Numbered from the stretch's first letter, positions 1 to 18,076 are shown. The stretch: 64,000 bases of DNA from Tridacna crocea (GCA_943736015.1 OX031071.1:1490501-1554500); one strand, 5' to 3'. The notes: generated from the letters alone by a model not told the origin. Numbers and translations are program-made.

Positions 1-82
1 CAGGGCTTGGGCCGCCCTGTTGGAGGGAATCGGGACAGAACCATCTATACAAACAATCTTGCTGGAAGTATATCTTTATGTT

Positions 83-282
83 CAACCCTTTACCAGACAA
101 TCCCGAGTTTTAACGACCCTGGAAATGTAAACATTTGAAAACCTTGTGGGAAATGGGGAAAATGCTGGTAACCAGCATTTTCCCCTTTTCCCACATGATT
201 TTCTACCCTTTCAAAGACAAATTCCATTTATTCAGCCACCCTAACAATGTCTTCTGCAATTTGCTTTCAGATTGGACATCCA
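83..282 (+). repeat. Family A hairpin element, right arm truncated
   Basis: This is the first copy of the dominant family. The left arm (ACCCTTTACCAGACAATCCC) is followed by a hairpin with stem GGGAAAATGCTGG around TAA, then the start of the right arm. The right terminus is missing before the minisatellite begins. Confidence 0.85.
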
Positions 283-339
283 TATCGTACACTCCGACTT
301 TCATATATGGGCATATGCACGCGTACGCGTTTGGTATGG

Positions 340-945
340 GGAATGTAGGACATTTTGGCCAGGACGTTTTGGGCGCGCACGTTTCGGCTGCGCACGTTTT
401 GGCCACGGACGTTTTGGCCAGGACGTTTTGGCCACGGACGTTTTGGCCAGGACGTTTTGCCACGGACGTTTTGGCCACGGACGTTTTGGCTAGGACGTTT
501 TGGCCATGCACTTTTTGGCCAGGACGTTTTGGCTACGGACGTTTTGGCCGCGCACGTTTTGGCCGCGGACGTTTTGGCCGCGCACGTTTTGGCCAGGACG
601 TTTTGCCACGGACGTTTTGGCCACGGACGTTTTGGCTAGGACGTTTTGGCCATGCACTTTTTGGCCAGGACGTTTTGGCTACGGACGTTTTGGCCGCGCA
701 CGTTTTGGCCGCGGACGTTTTGGCCGCGCACGTTTTGGCTAGGACGTTTTGGCCACGGACGTTTTGTCCAGGACGTTTTGGCCACGGACGTTTTGGCCAG
801 GACGTTTTGGCTGCGCACGTTTTGGCCAGGACGTTTTGGCCATGGACGTTTTAGCCACGGACGTTTTGGCCACGCATGTTTTCGCCAGGACGTATTGGCC
901 ACGGACGTTTTGGCCAGCTAAATATACAAAATAGGACGTTTTGGC
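340..945. repeat. 14/15-bp GC-rich minisatellite with a 146-bp higher-order unit
   Basis: About 40 units alternate between GACGTTTTGGCCAG and GACGTTTTGGCCACG types. Sub-variants with GCGCAC, TAGGAC and CATGCACTTTT recur in the same order 146 bp apart (for example at 451 and 597), so a larger block has duplicated. The unit contains no stop codon in several frames of either strand, which produces long spurious ORFs. Nothing suggests coding. Confidence 0.95.
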
Positions 946-952
946 CAAATGT

Positions 953-1344
953 TAATTTTGTGAATTTTTGCCCCATTAAACATGGTTTTAAAAACATTGT
1001 AGCAAACTGAAAAATTAATGTTTGCAATGAATGGAGTATTGGGATTTAAAAATTTATCATTGATGTCACAATAGTTTACTTCTTCATCTTTTAAATTATT
1101 ATTATTACTGAATAGCATTACTAGCTTTCAAGTGTTATTTTACTTTAATACGCAACTAAGACCAAAGCTGTATTTGATGATTGCTTTAATTGCTATCAAC
1201 TCTGTCAATTAATAATGATTTAACCGTAACTTAAAATTTCTATTTAGAACAATAGTTCGAAATTAAACTATAAAAAATCTACGTAGTTTGCCATAGAAAA
1301 TTGGAAATCAAAGTCAAATTATGCTTGTCATTAAGTGTGGGTGT
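953..1344. other. AT-rich gene-free stretch
   Basis: No exon, RNA gene or repeat copy is recognised. If the peptide gene to the right has a third exon it would be on the minus strand here or further left, but no cysteine-rich reading frame with an acceptor is visible in this stretch. Confidence 0.5.
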
Positions 1345-1460
1345 TTACTCACTGTCGGTGCATGTACATGAGCCAGAATGACATTCAAGGTCATGACCTG
1401 CGTCACAAGTCACGTGGTTACACCGACTGACGCTAAAACATTGTTCTCCAGACACGACGG
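1345..1460 (-). CDS. Cvsi-like peptide, exon 2
   Basis: The acceptor is TATTTTTCAG, read on the minus strand just right of 1460. The exon starts with CC, which completes an Ala codon with the G from exon 1. All six mature cysteines are here. If the internal donor is used, the exon ends at 1353 instead of reaching the TAA. Confidence 0.62.
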
Positions 1461-2562
1461 CTGAAAAATAGAACAAAAACCAAGGTTTTCGAAATTTGTA
1501 ATTAACACGACTTCTAATCAGAAGTTGTGTTACTTATAACTGTAGAAAATACTGGAGAATAAGACAAAGAACGTTCTTAAGAATGGTTGGTGAATACGGG
1601 CCCGGGATACTCACAGGGTTTCACAGGGCTTTGGATTCTTTTGACGTGGGGTTTACTCTTTACCAATCTTGTGACGACAATTTTGTCCACTTGTTAAACT
1701 GCACACACCTACAGACGACAATTTCTCTCTGGCCCGAATAATACAATTTGTCTATCAAAGGACGAAAAAAAATGTGGTACAAAGAGAATACATAGCTTTA
1801 CATTTTTTTTTCTTTTTGACACAATGCTTTCTGTCACCTCGTTCCGTAAGGACGTTAGACAGGGGAATGTAATTACACAGAGATAAAATTCATTACTTTT
1901 TATTGTACTGCAAAGACATTTCTCGTGATCTGATTGGTTAACGTGCCGGGAACATATACATCATGTACCCAGGCAAAAACTACGTAAAGCCATTTTCCCT
2001 TTTGAGTGCCCCGTAAACCACTCGTCACAATTCGGCCGATTCCGTACCTTCATGATGATGGCTTCCATCACCCGAGGTATGCCGAATGCCCTGTAAACAT
2101 CACTACACTTGCAACAAAACACCCAAAATGGCGGCGTCGATCGATCACCAGACAGCACGTTTTTACACTAAACTGCGCGTGTTAGTGATGTCATTCCCAG
2201 TGACGTCAGTTTTAATTGAATTGGGGCACTCAGAAGGGAATTTCTATTTCGTCGGCATACTCGATTCGTGAGATTATAAAACAGGAAAATTTGGCCTACC
2301 GCGCTTTGAAAGGGTAAAATTTTGCAGTATAATAAATTTGTTGAACGGTCAGGTGGCAACCTCACCTTCGGCTTTGGGCGACATTATTTTTCCAAGTCCC
2401 CTGCCACCTGACCGTACAACTAATAATGTAAATATTAATGTGGATGTTTACTGAGTAAAAGAATGCAGTCTGCGTGTGGTGACGCAGTTCCAGATACATG
2501 TAATTACTTGTGAACTTACCTATGCAAACCAGGAGAGCAGCGAAGCACAGAACTGATCTCAT
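1345..2562 (-). CDS. Small secreted six-cysteine protein, Cvsi-like (two exons)
   Basis: Two minus-strand exons join in phase 1 to give a 52-aa protein. Exon 1 encodes a signal peptide (MRSVLCFAALLVCI). Exon 2 supplies a short mature peptide with cysteines at residues 22, 28, 33, 41, 46 and 48, spaced C-x5-C-x4-C-x7-C-x4-C-x-C. The run NHVTC, the glycine before the fourth cysteine and the closing CTC resemble one repeat of the mollusc Cvsi-type serine protease inhibitors (recalled resemblance, not searched). The expected place of action is extracellular, in haemolymph or mucus. The natural stop is TAA at 1345-1347, but a strong donor (GTGAGTAAAC) lies 6 bases earlier in the frame. The gene could therefore continue leftwards into another cysteine repeat. 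A defensin is less likely because no CxxxC is present. Confidence 0.62.
1489..1610. repeat. Family M hairpin element fragment
   Basis: An inverted pair around AGAAGTTGTGTTAC is followed by GAACGTTCTTAAGAATGGTTGGTGAATACGG-type sequence (split here: AACGTTCTTAAGAATGG, then TTGGTGAATAC). The same module recurs near 17176, 45308, 47095, 51909 and 53794. It lies in the intron of the cysteine-rich peptide gene. Confidence 0.7.
1611..2344. other. Intron sequence, no gene recognised
   Basis: This is the intron between the two peptide exons. It is fairly unique sequence. Short ORFs occur on both strands but have no recognisable domain or splice support. Confidence 0.45.
2346..2416. repeat. Short 14-bp inverted-repeat element
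   Basis: ACGGTCAGGTGGCA at the left is exactly matched as a reverse complement, TGCCACCTGACCGT, at the right, with about 40 bp between. It could be a small foldback element. No second copy was seen in the window. Confidence 0.55.
2520..2562 (-). CDS. Cvsi-like peptide, exon 1 (signal peptide)
   Basis: The ATG at 2562 opens a hydrophobic leader with an Ala-Ala-Leu-Leu-Val core. The donor GTAAGTTC follows the single G of a split codon. The reading frame beyond the donor loses any secretory character, which supports splicing here. Confidence 0.62.
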
Positions 2563-2950
2563 CGTTATGGCTGTAAGGTTACGTGTTTCTCAGGTAACTT
2601 GTAGAGCTGATGTCTGGGGTCTCGGGTCATACCAGGCCTTTATCCGGCCCCTTATCAGTGCCGACATGTCACGATTTCTTAATTTGGATTATTTCTGGCA
2701 CGCAAGTTCAGGAATTATCTATAAGCAATTTATGTACCGTATAACGGTGCAAGTGACACCAGGGCCCAGAATTTTTATACGTTTGTAAGTATCACAAGAA
2801 GTTGTGTTACTTACAGATTTAGAAAACCTTGGAGAACTTGGTGTCACACCTGGTGTCAAATATTGGTGTCACACCTCTTGGTTTTTGCTACAATGAAAAA
2901 AAATGAGTGAATTCACCATTTGTGACCTTTTGCTGTACCGTTACTGGCAA
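2563..2950. other. Upstream region of the peptide gene
   Basis: A TATA-like GGATAAAGG, read on the minus strand, lies about 75 bp before the ATG. That is weak evidence for the promoter. A short GGTGTCACACC repeat occurs at about 2840-2880. No other gene is seen. Confidence 0.35.
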
Positions 2951-2954
2951 ACCC

Positions 2955-3315
2955 ACCGTCGTCTGCGTATGTCACATTCTTCGAAGATTTGACCTGCCTT
3001 ATATGACGCATCAATCCCTTCAATATTTGGGAGGGGGCATTGTAGTGTCACGCGCTGTAAAGAAGCAATGGAGAAAAAGGCTTTTATAAATACGTTTGCG
3101 GAAAAATCAGGCCTGTTTTAGTTCCAGATTTCTCTAAAATGCTGATCATAGCTGAATGAATTGCACCAGGAAGGGTTTTATTGAGTAAACGTATGTTGTA
3201 GTATGAAATTCAAAGTAACGGTTGTCGCGTAGAAAAGTAGTCCGGTTATGTACCCAGGATGTCCAAATTAGATAGCTGTGTATTTGTAGAATGTCATCTA
3301 GAGGGAGATAATGCA
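2955..3315 (+). repeat. Family D element
   Basis: The element runs from CGTCGTCTGCGTATGTCACA to GAGGGAGATAATGC. Internal landmarks are TTCTTCGAAGATTTGACC, TATATGACGCATCA, TGATCATAGCTGA and GTACCCAGGATG. The ends are weak inverted repeats (CATTGTCT and CATTATCT in the best copies). Confidence 0.8.
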
Positions 3316-3687
3316 AACCCACGTATTTACTGTTCGTTTCTATCAGATATATGCATACAAGAAGCAAAACAGAGGTGCATCAATCGATTGGTTTTTTTTT
3401 TTTGTTGCTTTTCCACCTCAAACACAACTACCTATGAAAAGTCTCAGAGTAAAAAGGCCCTTTTAGGCACTACATCATGTTTCTTTATGCGGGCACAGGC
3501 ACAAAGTAGTTCTCGCGCCCCCCGCCCCCCCACTCCCCATTAAAAAAAAACTTGCACACCGTCTCCACAGAAACAATCACATCATCAGATCAATACTAAA
3601 TACCCTTTTTAGTCATGTTCTACCTTTTTCTCTGATAAAACAGTGCAGAAGAAGTGCTTGCTGTTAAATTTTCAAATGGGTCTATTT

Positions 3688-3862
3688 TAAACCTTTCCCA
3701 AACAATCCCTGGTTTTACGACCCAGAGAAAGAAGCCTTTTGAAAACATTGTTTTCTACCCTGCTGGAAACAAATTTCTGTTTTTGAGTTACGTTTATTTT
3801 GTTGTCTGCAAGTGCTTTTAATTTGGACCAGTCTAAAATGTTGTCGTTTGGTAAAGAATTAA
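3688..3862 (+). repeat. Family A element with the hairpin deleted
   Basis: Left arm (CCCAAACAATCCCTGG) and right arm (GGACCAGTCTAAAATGTTG) are both present. The central palindrome has collapsed to a single ACATTGTTTTC, as expected if a cruciform was excised. Confidence 0.85.
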
Positions 3863-4239
3863 AAGAGTTCGCAGTGGTGTTACACCGCTTGCACTTTGCA
3901 ACAGGTGTCGCACAGAAACGTTACTACGTTTGCTGTTTTGTTCCAAGGCCAAAAATAGTTCCACTCGAAGTTTTGCAATAAAACTTCTGCTGCACTGTTT
4001 CGATGAGGCAGGGCGGTTAAGAAATGTGTATTTTCGATTTAAGCGTGGTTTTAATATGGTACTTCGCTTATTACCACTTGGATAGGCCTCCATTGATTAT
4101 CTAGCGGACTATTTTGTGTCAGTGGAGGAATATCTTCCATTTAAGTCTTTCTTTTACTTCAACACCTCTACATTAAACGTTTTTTAGAGATGTAATGTTT
4201 ACCTTTAGGCTGCTAAGGGAGACTCACTGACCTTTTGCG

Positions 4240-4302
4240 GACAGTATAGATCAAGATCAGACTGCACAGAAAGTGCAGTCTGATCTTTGATCTACACTGT
4301 CC
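4240..4302. repeat. Family E hairpin, ~60 bp
   Basis: AGATCAAGATCAGACTGCAC pairs with GTGCAGTCTGATCTTTGATC around a short GAAA loop. It is flanked by ACAGTAT and ACTGTCC. Confidence 0.85.
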
Positions 4303-4554
4303 GATGAGAACGTACTATTTCCCAATACAACACTTTGAAAATATCAATGTATGGCTTTTCACTATCGTATTGAAAATTTCATTTTAAGTTATTCAGCAGG
4401 ATAAGGGTTAAGAGTCAAACCTTATCTAAATGTAGGCTACTACATAAGTCATCAGTGATTAAACCTTGATCTAACAACCCAATTTTTATCATCCCCTTTA
4501 AGAATGAAGATTGTTCCAGATAGCTCAGCTTATTGTGTCACACACTCATATTTA

Positions 4555-4730
4555 CGTTATCTGCGCATGTCATAGTCTTTGAAGACTCTAAAGACCGTTA
4601 TAGAGATGGCATTCTACAGAGACATGTGTATCTAATTCGTGCATTCTGGGTACACAGCCGGACTACTTTTCTACGCAACAAGCGTTACTTTAAATTTCAA
4701 CTAAAATAAACGTTTACTCAACAAAACGCT
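4555..4730. repeat. Family D, internally deleted
   Basis: The head (TCTGCGCATGTCATAG) is joined to an inverted copy of the tail (GTACACAGCCGGACTACTTT, then AACGTTTACTCAACAAAACG), giving a foldback derivative. Confidence 0.65.
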
Positions 4731-4737
4731 TGAAACA

Positions 4738-4812
4738 AGTATTTTCTCCTTTGCTTACAATATTTTCTACCCTTCCAAAGAAAAAGAAAAAAATCCGTCA
4801 TTTGTTTAGACG
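4738..4812 (+). repeat. Family A fragment
   Basis: Only the right half of the hairpin (TATTTTCTCC) and the start of the right arm remain. Confidence 0.5.
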
Positions 4813-5394
4813 TTTTCATTTTATCTACACGCGCGTGTAAAATCTTGTCGTGTGAACACTTAAACAGGAACTTAAAGTAGAACGCGTTATGACGTTATAG
4901 GGGAAGGAGCCTGGGAAAGCTGGGTTTGTCATTTGGGGCTAGATCCCATCTCCAAATCATTTGGGGGTCAAACAAAACCTGTTTCACGACCGCACCCCCA
5001 CACCCCACCCCAAACTATTTTTGGTTTTCTTGTAACGCCATGAAGGTTCCCTTTACGTGAACGAATTAGTCTTCAAGTCTTTACTAGATGGGGAAAAACA
5101 CGGGACCAGCATTTCACTACTATATCAAAAGCATTTGCCTACAATATAAACTGGAATGTCACTGAAAAGAATGCGCGAAAAGGAGAAAATGCAGGCCATA
5201 AGCCTTTCCTCCTTTTGCTCTTTGTTTTCGAAAGTCTTTTTCCACTTTGGTTTCTTAGAAGGCTCTGAAAACATTGTCGGAAAAGAAGAAATTCTTAGTA
5301 TGGTAAAGAGTTAGAAATAATATGCAATGTATCAGAATTTTTTACAATTCGAAAATATCATCTCTATCCCGTTTTGCAAATACAACAAAAACCA
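4813..5394. other. Gene-free stretch
   Basis: No exon or RNA gene is recognised. Decayed family A remnants (GAAAACATTGTCGGAAAAG near 5267) are the only identifiable content. Confidence 0.4.
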
Positions 5395-5555
5395 TAGAAT
5401 TGTTCAATTGAAAGCATATGCAGACAAAAAAAATAATGAAAATTTGCAGGTACTCATAGTACGGTAGAAAACATTGTGGGGAAAAAATAGATGCTAGTTA
5501 CAAGCTTTTTGTCATTTTTCTACAAAATATTCAAAACCGATTCTTCATTAAGGGT
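5395..5555 (-). repeat. Family A copy, decayed
   Basis: AAGCATATGCAGACAAAA and GTAGAAAACATTGTGGGG are followed by a mutated stem. No intact right boundary is present. Confidence 0.55.
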
Positions 5556-5589
5556 TTTTTAAAAGCCTTTCTCAAACAATCCCCCGGGT

Positions 5590-6137
5590 TTAAAGGTGGG
5601 TATTTAGACATTTCACATCACACCAAATTAAAAAATATATATGTCAATGAAATTTATATGAAAAAACAATACAAATCATCAGTGATTAAGAATCATAAAA
5701 TTACACAAAAAAAATTTTTTGGTGGTATTCCCTTAAAAGGCTACGTAGCCTCTTAAGCTATTTTTAGATTTCCCGCCAAAATCAAAAAAGCATTGTGGGA
5801 ATGTTAAGTGACTCGCACGTGACTAATGACTATTAAATTCCATAGCATAACAAACATGTAGTTATTTTCCATAATGTCTAGAACTTTGGACGGTATGTTT
5901 GAAGCTTCGTCTGTATATTCTCGGTATGTAAATGAGCGAGTTGCTCATGTAAAAATAGACGGTGTTTCCCTTCAGTGTCGACCTGGGCTGTAGTAAATCT
6001 ATAATTTATCTAGTTGTTGGATGGTTTTCGACTACTGGGGTTTAATGAATGAAAATTATAAGACTTTGGGAGTATAAGGATAATTCTTTTGTATTTTTGT
6101 AAAATTTTCGTCCCAAACTCTGAAGGGCCACCTTTAA
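5590..6137. repeat. Family N element, TTAAAGGTGG ends
   Basis: It starts TTAAAGGTGGGTATTTAG and ends GGGCCACCTTTAA, so TTAAAGGTGG is an exact 10-bp terminal inverted repeat that includes TTAA. A second copy of about 537 bp is at 50830. No coding capacity is seen, so it is probably a non-autonomous DNA element. Its right TTAA is also the left TTAA of the next element. Confidence 0.85.
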
Positions 6138-6360
6138 CCCTTTACCACACAATGGCGACATTTAACGACCCTGTGAAATGAGCCTTTTGAAAACATATTT
6201 GGAAAAGGAGAAATGCTGGTTACCAGCATTTTCTCCTTTTCCCAAAATGTTTTCAATTCCATTTAAAAAAAATGCACTGTTTGAATCACATTGAAATTGT
6301 CGTCTGCAAGTGATTTCATTTTGGACAAGGCGTATATCTTGTCTTCTGGTAAAGGGTTAA
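6134..6360 (+). repeat. Family A element, complete with both TTAA ends
   Basis: This is a reference copy of 227 bp: TTAACCCTTTACCACACAAT at the left and CTTCTGGTAAAGGGTTAA at the right. The stem AGCATTTTCTCCTTTTCCC is mostly intact. The apex reads GGTTACC, which is unusual for this orientation. Confidence 0.93.
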
Positions 6361-7040
6361 CGAACTCTGGTATAGAGGTTAAACATGAAGGGTCATCGTA
6401 CTTGCAGTATTTTATCATAACATACCGGTACTTGACCTAGTTTTCTTTTTCGTCCTGCATTTTAACCCGTATTTGTACTTTAGGAAAGGGAGGGGAGGTA
6501 ACTTACATTCTTTTATTGGTTTTGATTTGCAATGGAATTTAATTGGAGAGGTCTGAGGAGGTCCTCAGACCTCTCTAACAATGGTGAGTTTAAAAGGCAG
6601 ACTGCCACAGAATTTGCTGTCTAATTCTATTTCTTCTAGCGTAATATATAATTATTGTTCTGATACACAGTCTGTTTCGTCATGGTTTTGTAAGTAATGC
6701 GAAATAAAAATAACGAAACAGGAAATAGACGTGATTTATTTTCATGAATGACGACTTTCAGAAAAGAATTTAATCTAGTAATTTGCCATTGTTGCAAATA
6801 ACCTCTCTAATAATTGTATTTTTTTTATTAAGCAAATATTCCAAGCAGAAGAAAATAAGAAGAATTTCGATAAAAATGAGAAAGAAGACCGCTGGACAAG
6901 AACATGCAACTTGAAAACGCGACAAGAAGGTCAAATTACCGTCATGTAAAGCATATGAGGTTTCTACGCGGCGGCTTTTTTACTCGTTTATTTACATGTA
7001 CCAGAATATCTTGAAATTGAAAGACAAACAACAACTGTTA
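6361..7040. other. Gene-free stretch
   Basis: Near 6548-6580 a short GGTCTGAGGAGGTCC and its inverse GGACCTCCTCAGACC-type match form a local palindrome. No gene or family repeat is recognised in the rest. Confidence 0.4.
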
Positions 7041-7046
7041 TTTTCA

Positions 7047-7466
7047 ATTTCAAACTGAAATAAACGTTTACTCAATAAAACGCTACCTGGTGCCATTCAT
7101 GATCAGCTAGCAGTTAAACTATACACCGACAATTTATTAAAACTAGCCCAACAGGCTTGGGTAATGAACATGTACTCAGTGTATCGTGTTGATCTAATTT
7201 TAGATATTGTATACAAAGTAATGGAATCTGTTTTTTGCAAATAGTTTTGCCAGTAAAAATTATTATAGTTTAGAGAAATCTGGAGCTGAAACAGGCCTGA
7301 TTTCTCTACAAACGTATTGATACTAGCCATTTTCTCCATTGCTACGTTATTAGCGCGTATTTCTACAATCCCCCAAATATTGAGGTGGGGGAGGGAGAGG
7401 GGGAGAGTGATGCGTCATATAAGACAGGTCGAATCTTTGAAGAATATGACATGCGCAGACAACGAC
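7047..7466 (-). repeat. Family D element, reverse orientation, with internal insert
   Basis: The tail (AACGTTTACTCAATAAAACG) is on the left and the head (GACATGCGCAGACAAC) on the right, with about 150 bp of unrelated sequence between 7120 and 7270. It faces the next copy head to head. Confidence 0.75.
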
Positions 7467-7486
7467 GATTTTATGAGCGGTAAAGC

Positions 7487-7843
7487 GCGTTGTTTGTGCA
7501 TGTCATATTCTTCGAAGATTCGACCTGTCTTATATGTCGCATCACTAGCCCCCAAAGCGGGTAGACTGTAATATTACGCGCTGTAAAGTAGCAATGGAGA
7601 AAATGGTTTTTATCAATACGTTTGGTGAAAAATCAGGCCTGTTTTAGCCCAGATTTCTCTAAACTGCTTATCAGAGCTGAGTGAATCGCACCAGATAGCG
7701 TTTTATTGAGTAAAAGTTTATTTTACTTTGAAATTCAAAGTAACGGTTGTCGCGAAGGAAAGTGGTTCGGTTCTGTACCATGCAGGATGCCCAAATTAGA
7801 TAGATGAGTATTTATAGTATGCCATCTAGCGGGAGATAACGCG
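7487..7843 (+). repeat. Family D element
   Basis: The head is GTTTGTGCATGTCATATTC and the tail is CTAGCGGGAGATAACG. With the preceding reversed copy it makes a large inverted repeat separated by only about 20 bp. Confidence 0.85.
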
Positions 7844-8030
7844 GAAAAGCGTTGTACTCGTATTTCCGGCGAAGAGATTTAACGTGTAGGTGCATATCGT
7901 CGGTTTATTTCGAAAACCTCGTAACTACAGCTTGTAACATGTAGTATTGTCGACAGAGACCAGTTTGAAAACAGTGTTCTGTTGCCAAATGTACATTGTT
8001 TATGCATATCAAGCTACGCAGTACAGCCAA

Positions 8031-8391
8031 AGGCGTTGTCTGCGCATGTCATATTCTTCGAAGATTCGACTGTCTTATATGACGCATCACTACTAGCCCT
8101 GAAAGCGGGCTGACTGTAATATTACGCTCTATAAAGTAGCAATGTTGAAAATAGCTTTTACGTATCAATACGTTTGAGGAGAAATAAGACCTGCTTTAGC
8201 AACAGGTTTCTCTAAACTGGTGATCATAGTTGAGTGAATTGCACGAGGTAGCGTTTTATTTGGTAAACCTTTTTTTAGTTTTAAATTCAAAGTAACGGTT
8301 GTTGCGTAGGAAAGTGGTTCGGTTCTGTACCCAGGATGCCCATATCAGATAGATGAGTATTTATAGAATGCCATCTAGCGGGAGATAATGC
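8031..8391 (+). repeat. Family D element
   Basis: A full-length copy, from GTTGTCTGCGCATGTCATAT to CTAGCGGGAGATAATGC. Confidence 0.88.
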
Positions 8392-8420
8392 AGCCAAAGG
8401 ACAAAATATGAACGGATCAT

Positions 8421-8775
8421 CCCGTTGTCTGCGCATATCAAATTCTTGGAAGATTCGACCTGGCCTATATGAGGCACCACTCTCCCCAATTTTGGGGAGG
8501 GATTGTAGTAATACGCGCTATAAAGTAGCAATGGAGACAATAGCTTTTATCAATAAGTTTGAGGATAAATCAGGCCTGTTTAGACCCAGGTTTCTCTAAA
8601 ATGCTAATCACAGCTGAATGAGTCGCACCAGGTGGCGTTTTATTGAGTAAACGTTTATCTTAGTTTGAAACTCACAGTAACGATTGTCACGAAGAAAAGT
8701 AGTCCGGCTCTGTACCCAGAATGCCCAAATTGGATAGATGTTCATTTGTAGAATGCCATGTAGCGGGAGATAATG
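8421..8775 (+). repeat. Family D element
   Basis: A full-length copy, from CGTTGTCTGCGCATATCAAA to TAGCGGGAGATAATG, starting about 30 bp after the previous one in the same orientation. Confidence 0.88.
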
Positions 8776-9075
8776 ACGGATTACCCACGGTTGTCCGAAT
8801 GGTATGACCCCGAGAATATACCACAAGAAACCTGATACAACTTGTATTTTAACCCCCCCTACAGGTCAACTCATATTGTGTCACCACACTGACAGTTTTC
8901 TCAATACATATTTATAAATACGGCGCGCAAACTCACATGTGTATCACAACCTTTAGGATTCTATCTAGTAAAAGGTGAATGCCCTTAGACATTTTGTATA
9001 ATAAGGACGCGCTAGAGGAAAATATGATTTATAATTTTAACGCTTAGTTTATTAAAAACTAGTCACTGTGCTCTA
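8776..9075. other. Gene-free stretch
   Basis: Nothing is recognised apart from short AT-rich runs. Confidence 0.4.
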
Positions 9076-9080
9076 GTGCG

Positions 9081-9145
9081 TACAGTATAGATCCAAGATC
9101 GGACTGCACAGAATGTGCAGTCTGATCTCGGATCTACACTATACG
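9081..9145. repeat. Family E hairpin
   Basis: AGATCCAAGATCGGACTGCA pairs with TGCAGTCTGATCTCGGATCT. The flanks are TACAGTAT and ACTATACG. Confidence 0.85.
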
Positions 9146-9284
9146 AAACGGTTCGACTTTTAAAGGTGAATTGTTGTTTATCGGTTGGAATTCTGTTTGG
9201 ATTCCTACAAATATGTGGAATTTCTTTTCGCTTTTTTTTTAGATTTTATTTTTTTCAGAAATTTAAACTCTTAACTTTATATAG

Positions 9285-9490
9285 CGACAAAATTTTTGAC
9301 TTTTCCAAAGTCTAAAGCATTTGCAGACGAAAAACTGAGTGTTACTAAACTAGTGTAAATTGTCTTTTAAATTTTGAAATCCTTGGAAAACGTTGTGGGA
9401 AAAGGAGAAAATGTAATCATTTAATTTCTCCTTTTCTCCTTTTCCCAAATTGTTTTCAAAAGCTTACTCCCTCAAAAAGTCAGAACGGTA
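9285..9490 (-). repeat. Family A copy, diverged
   Basis: The inverse right arm (CTAAAGCATTTGCAGACG) is followed by AACGTTGTGGGAAAAGGAG and a changed hairpin apex. The stem is duplicated in part (TTTCTCCTTTTCTCC). Confidence 0.65.
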
Positions 9491-9507
9491 AACTAGTACA
9501 TGTGTAT

Positions 9508-17144
<7,637 letters not shown>

Positions 17145-17175
17145 AAAACCTATCCTGAGGTATTTTATGTATCTC

Positions 17176-17431
17176 AAAGTAACACGATTTCTCACTGGCT
17201 AAATCAAATGATTTAGCCATTCAGAAGTTGTATTACATTCTGAATCTAGATTTTTCTATGATTCAAATCAAAGCAATTTCTGATTGGCTGAATCGAATGA
17301 TTTGGCCAATCAGATGTTGTGTTATTTTTTTTAATTTAGAATGTCCTATACCTCAAAGTAAAGTAGTTTCTGAACTGTTGAACCAAATGGTTTAGCAAAC
17401 CAGGCATTATGTTACTTTCTAAATTTATAAT
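17176..17431. repeat. Three tandem family M hairpins, likely in the GST 3-prime UTR
   Basis: Three units, each with a CTGGCTAAATCAAATGATTT-like turn and a CAGAAGTTGTGTTA-like end, about 80 bp apart. They lie within 35-290 bp of the stop codon. Confidence 0.75.
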
Positions 17432-17578
17432 CAATCAATCAATCAAGATCTGTTGCTAATTACTATCAATTTGCATCTTTTTTTCAAGCAATGTTTTCAA
17501 AGTTATTAAATGCAAAAGCGTTAAAAAGATTGTATTTATGCGATACGTTTTTGAGAATTTTACGTACAAAAAGAGTGT

Positions 17579-17634
17579 AGACATTGTAGATCAAGATCAG
17601 ACTGCACAGAACATTTTCTAGTCTAAGCAGTCTT
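17579..17634. repeat. Family E hairpin, right half decayed
   Basis: TAGATCAAGATCAGACTGCA is intact; the complementary half is mutated. Confidence 0.65.
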
Positions 17635-17710
17635 GCAAAGTATTCTACGTTTTATTTATGCTGAATTTTTTTTTTTATCATTTATGAGCCATGCTCTGTG
17701 AAAAGGGGGC

Positions 17711-17939
17711 TTAACTCTTTACCAAACGACAAAATTTTAGTCTTGTCCAAATTGAAAAGCATTTGCAGATGACAAAATAAAAGTGACTGAAAATTAAAAG
17801 TTGTTTTGTGAAGGATAGAAAATATTGTGGGAAAAGGGGAAAATACTGGTTACCAGTATTTTCTTCTTTTCCCAGAAAGTTTTCTAAAGGCTTCTTTCTC
17901 AGGTTCGTCGAAAGTAGGGATTGATGGGTAATGGGGTAA
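17711..17939 (-). repeat. Family A element carrying an AATAAA
   Basis: TTAACTCTTTACCAAACGAC to TGATGGGTAATGGGGTAA. In this sense the inverse right arm reads GACAAAATAAAAGTGAC (hexamer 17776-17781), a possible poly(A) signal for GST. Confidence 0.9.
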
Positions 17940-18076
17940 GACATGTGCAAAAAGTATCAACCAAGGTCGAAAGTTTGTGCTATTTGTCAATATTCTGCAT
18001 GTCAAAGGAGTCTGTCTACCTCATGATGTTAGATAAATTGTATTTTATTGATCCACAATAATGCGATGACTTGCAA

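Noticed and set aside
41..60. Possible third exon of the cysteine-rich peptide gene at the far left (acceptor ATACTTCCAG on the minus strand)
   Set aside because: It would add only five residues (TRLFV-type) before a stop, and contains no cysteine; the acceptor could be chance.
135..948. Long overlapping ORFs (up to 239 codons) on both strands
   Set aside because: They are translations of the stop-free 14/15-bp minisatellite, with no domain, splice or codon support.
1345..1460. Classification of the cysteine-rich peptide as a defensin
   Set aside because: The CxxxC and GxC spacing of the cysteine-stabilised alpha-beta fold is absent.
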